From NCBI RefSeq assembly GCF_003589595.1, contig NW_020654175.1:1748242-1812241 (forward strand): DNA of 64,000 nt, written 5' to 3'. The notes beneath the pieces were generated by a model that was not told the DNA's origin, ran no database searches, and saw only the letters and a list, made by a program, of their open reading frames with translations. Positions 24,981 to 36,600 of the stretch are shown here, piece by piece (within the stretch, counting starts at the first letter, position 1; each line of letters opens with the position of its first letter). This stretch comes from Hyposmocoma kahamanoa. Lineage: Eukaryota; Arthropoda; Insecta; Lepidoptera; Cosmopterigidae. The position numbers and the translations under genes are program-made.

Positions 24981-25140
24981 AGAAACACTCAAAGGCACTC
25001 AAAGACACTCGAAAGCACTCAAAGGCACTCCCGGGCACTCAAATGCATTCAAAGGCACTCGCTGGCACTCAAAAGGACTCAAAGGCACGAAAAGCACTCC
25101 TGCCTCTCGCAGGCACTCAAAGGCACTTGCGAGCACTCCC
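24981..25140. repeat. 10-bp minisatellite, consensus AAAGGCACTC
   Basis: At least ten units run in strict 10-base register from 24981 (AGAAACACTC, AAAGGCACTC, AAAGACACTC, GAAAGCACTC and so on), with degenerate units to about 25140. Because 10 is not a multiple of 3 the array is open in several frames, which explains the ORFs on both strands. Confidence 0.85.
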
Positions 25141-25583
25141 GGGGTAAGGTCACCAATTTCGCGGTGAAATGTCGGTGATAGCTCTGTAATTAGGTGCCTC
25201 TGCCTTCTTCACATGCCTGTAAGACACGAGTGTATTGTTCTTTTATTATATAAAAGTATTAGGACATAAAGAAATTAAAAATAAATTTAAAAAAACAAAT
25301 GTTTATTACACGTTACCAATGACGTGTTCGGTAGGTATTTATTTACAATTTTTATATTTATACAATTAAATTAAATCAACGAACAATACAATAACAACAA
25401 AAATTATATTTCAGTAGTAAGTAACAAAATTGACACGTATAATAATAAATGTGCATTATATAACTAAAACACCTATAGTAAAATACTCTACAACTACATA
25501 TTAAAACTAGATATAATAATTAATTACAATAATAAACAAGACCTAATTTATCTAATCTAAATGTAAAGACATTACAGAAATAT

Positions 25584-25905
25584 CTAATGCTCATCTTCAG
25601 ATGATTCCTCATCATTACTCTCCAATTCGGTAGAGTCTGACAACACGTAATCCTCCTCATCAATTTCGCGAACTGATGATAATTGGGATGGTAGGGAAGG
25701 TGGTATAATCAACTGCAGAACCTCTGCTGGCAAAGCAGTAATCTTCTTTCTCGGTAACTCTCTAAATGTGTTGATTACAGGATCGGACGTAATCAGGAGC
25801 ATTCTCAAAAGATCTTATCTATTCGTGGCAATACGTGACCGCTTCCTAGTGTGTCGCTCACGGAATCTACGGCAATCTTTATTTCTTGCCTCCTGGACTT
25901 CTTCA
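25584..25905 (-). pseudogene. Unrecognised ORF with acidic tail fused to an RT remnant
   Basis: The minus strand encodes VQEARNKDCRRFRERHTRKR, an in-frame stop, then DPVINTFRELPRKKITALPA and an acidic end (DSTELESNDEESSEDEH). At about 25905 it replaces the sequence expected at the end of the RT copy that precedes it; the plus-strand twin continues differently at 33965. A possible AATAAA follows on the minus strand. I do not recognise the family; it could be a transposase accessory protein or a captured exon. Confidence 0.35.
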
Positions 25906-26912
25906 TGTAATTTACGGATAGATTTTGGGACTCTATTATATAATCTTGGCAGCATACAGAGCACACTTTTTGACATAAATGCAGTTTTATGTGGCATCAT
26001 AGATACTGCATCATTATCTCTTCTATTCCTACGTCTTACTTCCACAAGTTTGTTGAACAGATTAGGGTTTGTTTTGACAAATAATACTGATTCTAGTATA
26101 TACAATGATGGCACCGTTAGTATATTATGTTTTTTTTAAATAGGGCAAACAGCTGTCCATGCGAGAAATATAGCTCTTATACATTTATTTTGTGCTTTAA
26201 ATACTAAGGGTCGTATTCTAGAACTCTATTCAATGCTCAAGTCAGGATTTGAGCAGACTTGAGTATGATTTCAATTACTGGAAATACGACCCTAATGGCA
26301 AGGACTTGAGTATGATTTTCAGTGCTCACTGCAATACTCAAGTCCTGACTTAAGTATTGAGTAGAGTTCTGGAATACGACCCTAAATCCCGATCTGTAGA
26401 ATTACCCCAAAAAATAATCCCATAGCTTAAATGTGAAGCCACTATACCATAATAAGCCGTCAATAATGAGTTAATGTCAATTGTATGAACCAATCTGCAT
26501 AAGAAATAAGAAGAAATGCTTAATTTTTTACATAGGTTTTGAATATGTGTTTTCCATGTCAACTTATTATCTACAATTATACCCAAATAATCTATTCTCT
26601 GTTACTTGGCCTATACTTATGTTGTCATTACTAACATTGACGTTATTATTATTCTGTCGCTGACTGTAATGCATTACTTTAGTTTTTTCAAAATTAATGC
26701 TGAGGTTATTTTCTTTTAACCAAGTTATAATGGACTCTACTGCTTCGTTAATGTCTTGTTTATAAGTAATTTTAGTTTTACACTTAATTGTTATTGTACT
26801 GTCATCGGCAAAGAGAGAAACGTGGTGATTCGGTACAACTTTAGGTAGATTATTTATGTACAAAATGAATAGAAATGGGCCCAAGACGCTACCTTGCGGA
26901 ACGCCGTATTAT
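25906..26912 (-). pseudogene. Non-LTR retrotransposon RT, near twin of 32700-34440 (minus strand)
   Basis: The minus strand reads [32 protein letters not shown] (catalytic A-D-D), [20 protein letters not shown], a frameshift near 26570, [20 protein letters not shown] and YGIIFWGNSTDRDLG. It is interrupted by the MITE at 26208-26382 and resumes PSLYILESVLFVKTNPNLFN. The nucleotide sequence is nearly identical to the plus-strand copy at 33130-33960. It is 5'-truncated at about 26912 and changes to unrelated sequence at 25905. Confidence 0.85.
26205..26385. mobile_element. MITE copy 2 (175 bp, TAA duplication, empty site known)
   Basis: The body is 26208-26382, flanked by TAA at 26205-26207 and 26383-26385. 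Terminal repeats are as in copy 1, but the internal part is in the opposite orientation to copies 1 and 3. The host sequence is the RT element at 25906-26912. The homologous place in the twin near 33640-33665 reads through with a single TAA (minus-strand sense AAATAC-TAA-ATCCCG), giving a direct before/after comparison. Confidence 0.92.
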
Positions 26913-26964
26913 GGAATGGAGTTACCAATAAAAAACTATTAACTGTGCGTAATTTGCGTGAATT

Positions 26965-28345
26965 CTAGGAATAAGTCCGCCATTTTAACTTAGCATGTAG
27001 ATATTGTGGACTTTTGTATCTAACAACGGAGTGCATCAATGTAGAAAAATGCAAAATCCTAGATTCCATATTAAGAATACCTTGTAGGTTTAGCAAAGGT
27101 GTTATGTGACTCCTCGGTGGAATTTTGTAACAGAAACGAATGCTGGCGTTTTGAACACGTTGTATTAATTTTTTTGAGGTAGAGAGAAGACAGGGACTGA
27201 AAACTATCCGCATAATTCAATTTTGATAAAATAAGAAATTTACACATTTTTAATCTAATATCTTCACTGAGTAAATGACGAATTTTATATAATATCTTTA
27301 GTCGAAAGAGGCAAAATCTGGCAATAGACTCTACATGACTCACAAATCGTAACCCACTGTCCACAGTGACACCTAAATTTTTGGCCTGGTTAACAAATTC
27401 GACTGATGATCAAGAATACTAATCCTAGGACTGTGTGAAAGAAAGCTTACAACCTGGTTTTTTGAACCCAGAACCATAAACTTAGATTTAGTTGGATTTA
27501 GAATCAAAGCATTATGATTTCACCATCGGGCAGTACTATCAAGATCGGAGTTGATCCTGGAAAGGGACAGATTTAAGTCCTGTGGACTCGTATGAATATA
27601 AATTTGGACATCATCCGCATAAAGATGGCACTTGCAGTATTTCACATTCTTTATGATATCTGCAGAGTACAAAACAAAAAGAATGGGTCCTAATATCGAT
27701 CCTTGTGGCACGCCTCTATGCACATTCATTACAGAAGATCTGGAGATATGGCCGTTCAATTTCTGAACTTTGACAATTTGAGTCCTATCAGTCAAGTAAC
27801 TACTGAACCATTTTACTGTAGCTGTGTCAAAACCATAGTATGTAAGTTTGGCAAGCAGTAAGGGGATACCGATAGAGTCGAACGCTCGTGAAAAATCGAG
27901 TAGAGTCAGTATAGTGGCCATACCCTTATCCTGAGCGTCTAGTATATTATCTACCACTTCTGAAGAACAGTTGAAGTACTGAGATCTTTTCTGAAACCAG
28001 ACCAGACAGAAGTAGAATTATATTTCTTTCCAAAAACGCAGTCAATTGCCAAAATACTATCCTTTCCAGTACTTTGGATAAATAGGGCAGTAAACTAATT
28101 GGTCTAAGGTCTTTATAATGATTAGGATTCGAAATTTTGGGTATGGGCGTAATCAGAGCAGTCTTCCAGTCAAGCGGAAATGTCGAGGAACAAATATGGA
28201 TTTGTTGATAATATTCGTTACAAGAGGTAGAATGTGCGGCAATGTTAATAAAACCATATCCGAATTTATATTATCTTCCCCTGACGCTCCCGATTTTATT
28301 GAAAGTACGGCTCTACCCACCTCTATTTCATTTACTGTTCGCAGA
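26965..28345 (-). pseudogene. Jockey-type non-LTR RT (minus strand, degraded)
   Basis: In order on the minus strand: YKDLRPISLLPYLSKVLE (near 28100), ATILTLLDFSRAFDSIGIPL, VHRGVPQGSILGPILFVLYS, CKCHLYADDVQIYIHTS (Y-A-D-D), then thumb sequence and LIQRVQNASIRFCYKIP. The coding frame is broken by frameshifts near 27960, 27520 and 27200. The endonuclease part is missing. The upstream edge at 28345 abuts the left inverted repeat of the Penelope-like element. Confidence 0.8.
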
Positions 28346-28360
28346 GCAAAAATACTACTA

Positions 28361-29655
28361 AATGATTATCACTAATATCGGTTTCTTACCACGGTATGAC
28401 TTCTTTTTATTTTCCACAACACACGAACACGCCGCCATTCTGTCAGCACCATCAACAATAAAATTATGGAAGAGGTATGTTGATGACGTATTTTGCATAA
28501 TGGAAGGAAAGGAGCAACATATACAAAATTATTTAGCACGTCTTAATAACACCCATAACAAAATGAAGTTCACTTGTGAAATTGAGAAAAATCGCGCGTT
28601 GCGTTGAAAAATTGCATTTTTGGATGTATTGGTCAAAGTCCGACAAGACGGTTCACTCGGTCATTCTGTGTACAGAAAACCAACTCACACGGACAAATAT
28701 TTACATGCCACTTCACATCATCACCCAAAACACCTACATTCGGTCGTCAGGTCATTAACCAATTGAGCTTATGATCTTTGTGATGCACACCACCTACCAC
28801 AGGAACAGGAGCACGTTAAGACGGTTTTGCGACAGAATGGATACAAAATAAGAACATTTAAACCAATGTACAAAAGGATGAAGCAAATTGACGTAGAGAG
28901 ACTACCAGTTTTTCTACTCTATGTACTATGGTGACAGATAAAATAGCCAGGTTGCTAAGGAAGTTTTCCATAAAAACTGTTTTCACCCCCTTAACCAAAA
29001 TAGGAAAAATGTTACGTTCACCAAAAGACCACCTTCCTTTACAAACACCGGGCGTCTATAAAGTGAACTGCAGTTGTGGGAGCTCGTATATCGGTCAGAC
29101 TAAACGAACAATAAATTGTCGTTCGTATGAAGGAACACATTACACACAGAGCAGTAAAAAACAATGATGCACAGAAGTCGGCTATAGCACAACATCTCAC
29201 ACAGACTGACACTAACCACTGGATCGAGTTGCATAGCCCCCAGGTGCTCTCGACAGAACATCACTACATACTACGGTTGGTACGAGAAGCCATCGAGATC
29301 ACGAAGTATAAAACATTTAACCGTGATGATGGTTTTAAACTGTCCAGTGCATGGAATCTGGTCCTTAGTGCGTGCAGTAATAAAAACAAAAACACCTCGA
29401 GTTCAGTTTCGCGTGTAGTTACAGTGAGTGTGGTTTGTGTGAAAAAAGTGAGTGACAATGGTAACGTCACAACAAATCGCGATGAAGGTAGTCGTCGACA
29501 GCGCAAGAGGGTAGACAGATATGTCTGCTCTTAAAGCTGTCATCTGTCGCCGTCCAGTCAACCCGTGACCATGGAGCGTGCAACCGTTCCGAAATATCGG
29601 GAAAATAAAAAGAAGTCATACCGTGGTAAGAAACCTGATATTAGTGATAATCATT
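28361..29655 (+). mobile_element. Penelope-like element remnant with inverted terminal repeats
   Basis: The + strand encodes LWKRYVDDVFCIMEGKEQHI (the Y-V-D-D box of Penelope-type RT), [40 protein letters not shown], and at 29051-29110 [18 protein letters not shown], the GIY-YIG endonuclease core. Frames change at least near 28605, 28755 and 29125, and the N-terminal RT half is missing, so it is dead. Flanking arms 28361-28415 and 29600-29655 are inverted copies of each other (55-56 bp, few differences). Penelope elements are known for unusual, often inverted, terminal repeats. Confidence 0.85.
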
Positions 29656-29774
29656 TAGTGAATAACCACGAAAGTCTTAAAATCTATATAAAAATACTAC
29701 TGTTGTATTTATTCTGCTTAAAGAATGCCACTTCGGAAAGTGGAATTGCGTCAATACATGGGAGGGTTAGAAAA

Positions 29775-30235
29775 TGTATTTATTTATTTATTTTGTACAA
29801 CTTACACTTACAGTACTTATAACTAAACATGTAAGTCATAGTCACAAAAAAGGTTGAGTCGATCACCGGCCAAAGATAGGAAGCGGAATTTGGACCACAG
29901 AGCTTTGTTCGCTTTTAAAATGTTTGTTTATTTCTTCAGGATCAGAAATTTGAGGTGGCAAGGTCTCATATCGTTTATTACAAGAAAGAACATCATTCTT
30001 TAAGTTTTTCCAGAGCCTTTCGGGGTCCTTGGAGCAGCTATTTATACGTTGGTAAAATATGCTCGTACTTCAGAGAGCATAGCTATGTTAACTTGTTTTT
30101 TTGAGGCTTTTATAATAATCCTTATGAGTGTCGAGTCGGCTGCGATGGAATCGGCAAAGAGTTTCTTACCCAGATCAATAATAAGTTTAGTATTAGGAGT
30201 TACCCACGGAGTAGATTTCGTTTAGAGTTAATTTA
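29775..30235 (-). pseudogene. Non-LTR ORF2 linker fragment with 3' tail (minus strand)
   Basis: Minus-strand translation near 30210-29880 resembles the spacer between endonuclease and RT (TPWVTPNTKLIIDLGKKL, then IIKASKKQVNIAMLSEV). It is followed by a 3' UTR-like stretch ending in TACAAAATAAATAAATAAAT at 29777-29797. RT is deleted. It could be part of the same element as 26965-28345, interrupted by the Penelope-like insertion, or a separate copy. Confidence 0.4.
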
Positions 30236-30670
30236 AATTGATGTACAATCAATATTTTTGTTAATAAATGAACATTTTTGTTGTACGTACACTGAGACAT
30301 TAGCAGACGTCTAGTTTTGACATATGTTTTTAAATTATTTTTGATACTAACTAGTTTTGTTAGACAGTTGTTTTATTTGTAGTGAAATATTTTTTAGATT
30401 TGAAAATTATTTGATTACTGAACATAATTTTATATGCATTAAGTTTCTGATATGCACTTCAATATTTCCCATTTTTTATGGAGGTACAGCCTGCGGCGGA
30501 ACTACAAGAGGAGGGTGATTTTTTTCAAAAATTCGATATTTGCTTGATTTTGAAAAGTGTAAAGTTCATAGACCTTTCCTAACAGTCGCCGTTTAGGTAT
30601 TTCTTGCTCACTTCAGTTTTTGGATAAACTCCCTTGGACTCACGACGGTTCTGCCCGTTTGTTATTGCAG

Positions 30671-33600
30671 ATAGTATTGTCATTGCGTGCATTAATGACA
30701 GCGTACGGCATCTGGGTGTTAAGCGGCGACTACATGAGGTCGTTGTCGTGGACGGCGTACGCCATCGAGGTCGTCTTCATAGTGGAGGAGGTGCTGTTCG
30801 CTGCGCTCAACGTGCTGTTGAGCCTCGCCCTCATCGCCGCTGTGCACTCGGTGAGCCAAACACGCGACGGCGTAACATTGCCGCTCGACCTGGCACTCGG
30901 CTCTCGGCTCTCGGGCATGCTAAGCGGCTTAACAGTCGTTTTGCAAAACTATATAAAACGCTTATTACACTACCGACTTTAAGGGCCCTGCGTGCGTGCT
31001 GCGTGAGCGTGGCTCCAAGTTATGGCGTTGCTTTTATTATAATTAAAATAATATAATATTAAGATTTTATTTAGTTTTCTTACTAATTAAGCAACTTTAC
31101 TTAGTTTTTTTTTAAAAAAAAAGGTGTCACGTAGGTTAACTTGCGATACTAACCTTAATTAAAGTTATGTGAACAGACAATAATTTCACTGTTTGTGAAG
31201 TCTGGCGCGTATATGCAAATAAAAGGTTATGTTAACGCCTGACGTTAAATTGAATTTTAATAACAATGGGAGGTGAAACTAGTGCAAAGGATTCGCAAAG
31301 CTTACTGGAACTTTGCACAAAACGTAGTTCAATTAAAGGCCAAGTCACCAAGTTTAAACGCTAACGCAGCCTCTTTATCTGACGTTGCTAGTGAAGATGG
31401 AATAAAAGTTTTATTTTCTCCACCTTACGCACCTCACTTTGGCGGAATCTTTGAAGCCGGCATAAAATCCGCTAAGTACCATATTAAACGCGTTGTGGGT
31501 AACTCGCACTTAACTTTTGAAGAGTTAGGTACTCTTTTTGCACAAGTAGAGGCCGTAATGAACAGCCGTCCTCTTTGTCCCCTGTCATCCTCTCCTGATG
31601 ATGTGCCTAACTTCCGGGCACTTCCTCATTGGTCGAGCTCTCACCGCGATACCTTCACCTGATGGAAGACTGCAACCCTGTGACGGTGTGACCTCCTTAC
31701 ACCGTCACCCAACTTCTTGTATCGCCTTTCTCCACTTGCGTCGTATCATTTTTTTCTTTTACTTGTATTTAAATTTTAAATTAAACCAATTAATTGAGCC
31801 GGGAACCAAATCAGGAGTCCTAACGAGCTAATACTATTACACCTCCCTCAGTTAGGGGTCGGGCCTGGAAATCGATTAGTGTTTTAAGCGTTTTAGTACT
31901 ACGGATCCCTAAAAAAATGCGAATTTCCATAGCTTCAGGTTCGAAATTAAAGGACTGGACTTAAGTGACAGTAGAACAATCACGCAGCCCTTGTTCCAGT
32001 ATACAATTCCATTTTCTTGTAAATATTTGTTTCGTGTCCGGTATTGAGAGCACCTACTGTCGTCAGCCATTGGAAAGTATTAATTTTATGAAAATAATGT
32101 TATTATAATTCATGTTACTAATACGCAACAATAAAAGTAGAATTTTAAGTATTTTTAAAAGAATGTAAAGCGATTCACTGATGCACTATTTCACAATTAA
32201 ATTAACCATTACCCCGAGAGTAAATATAGGGTTCGGGGTGGCTAATAATAAAAACAAATGTTACTAAATATTTCCTGTAATTTATTTTGAAACGGTGCCT
32301 GTCTTTAATTTTTAGAAGAGCTTCGCGATATTCGGCCCATATTATCGGTGCGAGCTAATCGGTTTGTTCGTCAACGTGGTGCTGGTAGTCGTGGGCGTGG
32401 CTATGTATGTCGCCGCGCTGTTTGCCCACGAGCTGCCCATCGCCTATGCTTGGTTCATTCTGGTTGAGAACTTCCCTTCTGTGCTGTATTTAGGTGAGTG
32501 CATCATCTTCGGAAATGAGCGATGAACATTATATTTAGTTAATCTCAACAAACATACTTTTGGTTGTACTATTTCAAAACATTATGTATATCTTAAGTAT
32601 TTAAGTGTACGTCTGCTATTATTTCGTTTATCTATAATATTATTACACATATAGTACGGATGACTTATAAACAGTCATAGTCAAACCACTTTACTAAAAA
32701 GATGATAGGGAAGTCATGAAGAACTATAGGCCCATATCATTGTTATCAGTCATATCAAAAATATTTGAAAAATACATAAGTTCACAATTACAAATATTTT
32801 TAGGAAAATATAATATATTAGCGCGTGAGCAAAAAGGTTTTCGACCAAAAAAGAATATAAACATGGCTATATATGATTTTATGCAGGAAGTTATATCAAG
32901 TGTAGATGAAAGTACTCCAGTCTGCTCTATTTTTTGCGACATGACTCAAACGTTTGATCATGTAGAGCACAAAATACTTTTAGGAAAATTAGAAACCTAT
33001 GGTATAAGAGGTAATATTCTTAAACTAATTTCATCGTATCTTAATAATCGAAAACAAATCACTGAAATCAGCAACATAAATATCCGTACCAAAACAGAAT
33101 GTCCTTAGATCTTGTAGTAAAACAATTATGTACGGCGTTCCGCAAGGTAGCGTCTTGGGCCCATTGCTATTCATTTTGTACATAAATGATCTACCTAAAG
33201 TTGTACCGAATCACCACGTTTCTCTCTTTGCCGATGACAGTACAATAACAATTAAGTGTAAAAATAAAATTACTTATGAACAAGACATTAACGAAGCAGT
33301 AGAGTCCATTATAACTTGGTTAAAAGAAAATAACCTCAGTATTAATTTTGAAAAAACTAAAGTAATGCATTACAGTCAGCGACAGAATTATAATAACGTC
33401 AATGTTAGTAATGACAACATAAGTATAGGCCAAGTAACCGAGACTAGATTTTTGGGTGTAATTGTAGACAATAAGTTGACATGGAAAACACATATTCAAA
33501 ACCTATGTAAAAAATTAAGCATTTCTTCCTATGCCTTATACAGATTGGCTCATATAATTGATATTAACTCATTATTGACGGTTTATTATGGTATAGTGGC

Positions 33601-36600
33601 TTCACATTTAAGCTATGGGATTATTTTTTGGGGTAATTCTACAGATCGGGATTTAGTATTTAAAGCACAAAAGAAATGTATAAGAGCTATATTTAGCATT
33701 TCTCGCTTGGACAGCGGTTTGCCCTATTTAAAAAAATATAATATACTAACGGTGCCATCATTGTATATTCTAGAATCAGTATTATTTGTCAAAACAAACC
33801 CTAATCTGTTCAACAAACTTGTGGAAGTAAGACGTAGGAATAGAAGAGATAATGATGCAGTATCTATGATGCCACATAAAACTGCATTTATGTCAAAAAG
33901 TGTGCTCTGTATGCTGCCAAAATTATATAATAGAGTCCCAAAATCTATCCGTGAATTACATGTAGATTTGTTTAAGAAAAAATGTAAGCAGTATTTAATT
34001 GATAAATGTTTTTATAATATAAATGATTATATGAATACGAGATGGATTTAGGGCCCAATTATAATTGTTTTTATATCTAGTAAGATTACAGATGCATTTG
34101 ACTAATTTATGTTATTATTGCCTTTGATTCATTTTTGACATGCGCATATTTTATGGAGGCTTAGAAATGTAAATTATGTAAGTTTGACATTAACATGATT
34201 TTTCGCTTTATTTTTGACATTGTTAATTTTTACTAATTTTTATTATATTTTTTCTTTACATATTTACTAATCTTTGACAGTTTTTAATTATAATATTTTG
34301 TATATTATGCGACCACCACTAATTATATTTGTATGTTTCGACGAAACTAGTTGTAGTAGCACTGTTAATGTATTGAACTGATCTGATGAACTTATTGTTC
34401 CTACTTCCACAAATAAATCGATCTTTATCTTTATCTTAAAGCTCTGAGAGTCCCGTCACTTGATATTATAAAAAAAAATAAAATATATACCTCGCAGAAC
34501 TATAATACTAATGTCATAAACAATAACTTTAGTTCCATTAGGCTTCCCTCTCCGAACGCGATAGCGATAAGACGTGCTTAGCGTGGGTGCTGTGTTCAAA
34601 TAAATAAAAACATCTTTAAGTACCTGGAAGAGGCGCAACAAAACAGTGGCACAGATATATCAGTGAGTTAATTTTTAAACACTAATATTCAACACGACAC
34701 TTTTATACACCTACTAGTCTCCGATCGAGAAATATAATACAAAATAAAATTTTTCATAATACCCACTACATTTGTGAGAGCTCTAGCTAAACTGGACGGA
34801 AAGAGACTTTGTAAGAAACCGTCGATCTCGGCTACATAAGGAAGGTCTGTCAACATAAACTTCACCTCACTGCTTACAGGAGCAGTGCATTAAATAAATT
34901 ATTATTCCTAATAACACAGTATGCCATTAAAAAGGACTCCGCCATCGTCATCGTCTACGCCCATAAATACAGAGTCTCTGAAAGCACCGACCCAAAAACA
35001 AATATGTCTTTCTGACCCTAACTTGAGTGCATCATGTGACGAAAATTTTCAATCACCCGCATTTGTAACGCAACGCATTAAAAGGAGGTGTGATGACGAG
35101 GAAATTCACATTATTGAAATGCTTAAAGAACTTAAGGCGGGGCAAGCATCATTTACTTCAGTTTTGAAAACGGTAAAAGAGGACCTGATGGCACAAAATA
35201 AGAAACTACAGGACTCCGTCGAGTTTTTATCTGCTAAATATGACGATGTCCTCGAACAGATGAAACAAATTGAGACCGATAGGCTGGAGGATCGAAAGTA
35301 CATCCAACAATTAGAGGACAAAATTGATTACTTGGAGAAACGGTCCCGATATGCTAGTGTGGAAATAAGAAACATACCGAAACAAGACAAAGAGTCTAAA
35401 CAGGACTTATTAAACATTGTTAGGGAGATAGGCAAATCCGTCAATTTACATATCCAGGCTAATGACGTCAAAGATACATTCCGTACAAACAACAAGTTCG
35501 GTAACAAGCCTGTAATCGTAGAATTCAATTCGGTAATACTCAAAGAAAGCCTAATCAAGTCCGTAATTTCCTTTAACAAAAATAAAAGCCGGGATGATAA
35601 GCTCAACTCTGCACACTTGAAAATTGGCGGGCCGAAAACTCCTATATACATGTCCGATAATCTCTGTGCCAAGACTAGAAAACTCTTTGCGGTGACCCGA
35701 GAATTTGCTTCTGCCAACTTTTTCAAATATTGCTGGACATCATATGGACAAATTTACCTACGAAAAGATGACGAGTCCCCTCGAGTTCGAATTGATTCAG
35801 AACGGGATTTGTCAACTCTGAAGAATAAGAACTGACTAGGCATTTTAATTTTAATTCTAAGTCTGAATCTCATAAAAAAAAAGATTTATATTCGCTGGTA
35901 CTTACTTACTTTTATTTTTGTTCTTCTTTTTTGTATGGATCTTTTTGTATTCTATATCTATAAGTTAATAACCAATAATGTAATGTTAGACAAAATCCAA
36001 TTTATTAATAAAAAAAGTCGTAATTGGTATCACTTCTTTATCATAATGTTCAAACTAATAAACAATAATGTAATATTAGACGCACGCACACCACCTCATG
36101 ATATTAAACCTTACACGCACACAAATCTGAGCACATCACCTCACTCTCACACAAGCACAAACACTATCTACAAGTCAAAACTCACTCCTCATAACACAAA
36201 CACTATTTACAAATCAAAACACACTCCATATAACATAATCAAAACTCATTTTATTACTAAAAAAAGTTGTGAATGGTATCACTACTTTATCATAATGTTC
36301 AAATTATTGTATACATTGTATCACATTGACAAAGTGGAAATTTCTCTTAAAATTCGATAATATATACTTACAAAATGACATTGATTCTTTTGCTGTATCA
36401 GAATCAGCCAAAATAGGTAATATCGAAAATTGTCAGTCACAAATGGATAGCTCTAAACACTTTTTAAAACTTTTAAATCAGAACATTCGCAGTATTTCAT
36501 GCAATATGCCTGGGCTAGAAACTCTAATAGCAAGATCCAAAGTCAATTGGGACGTCATGGTGTTGACAGAATGTTGGTTAAAATCTAATCCTAACATACC

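Noticed and set aside
24941..25147. 68-codon plus-strand ORF rich in KALAGTQ
   Set aside because: Produced by the 10-bp minisatellite.
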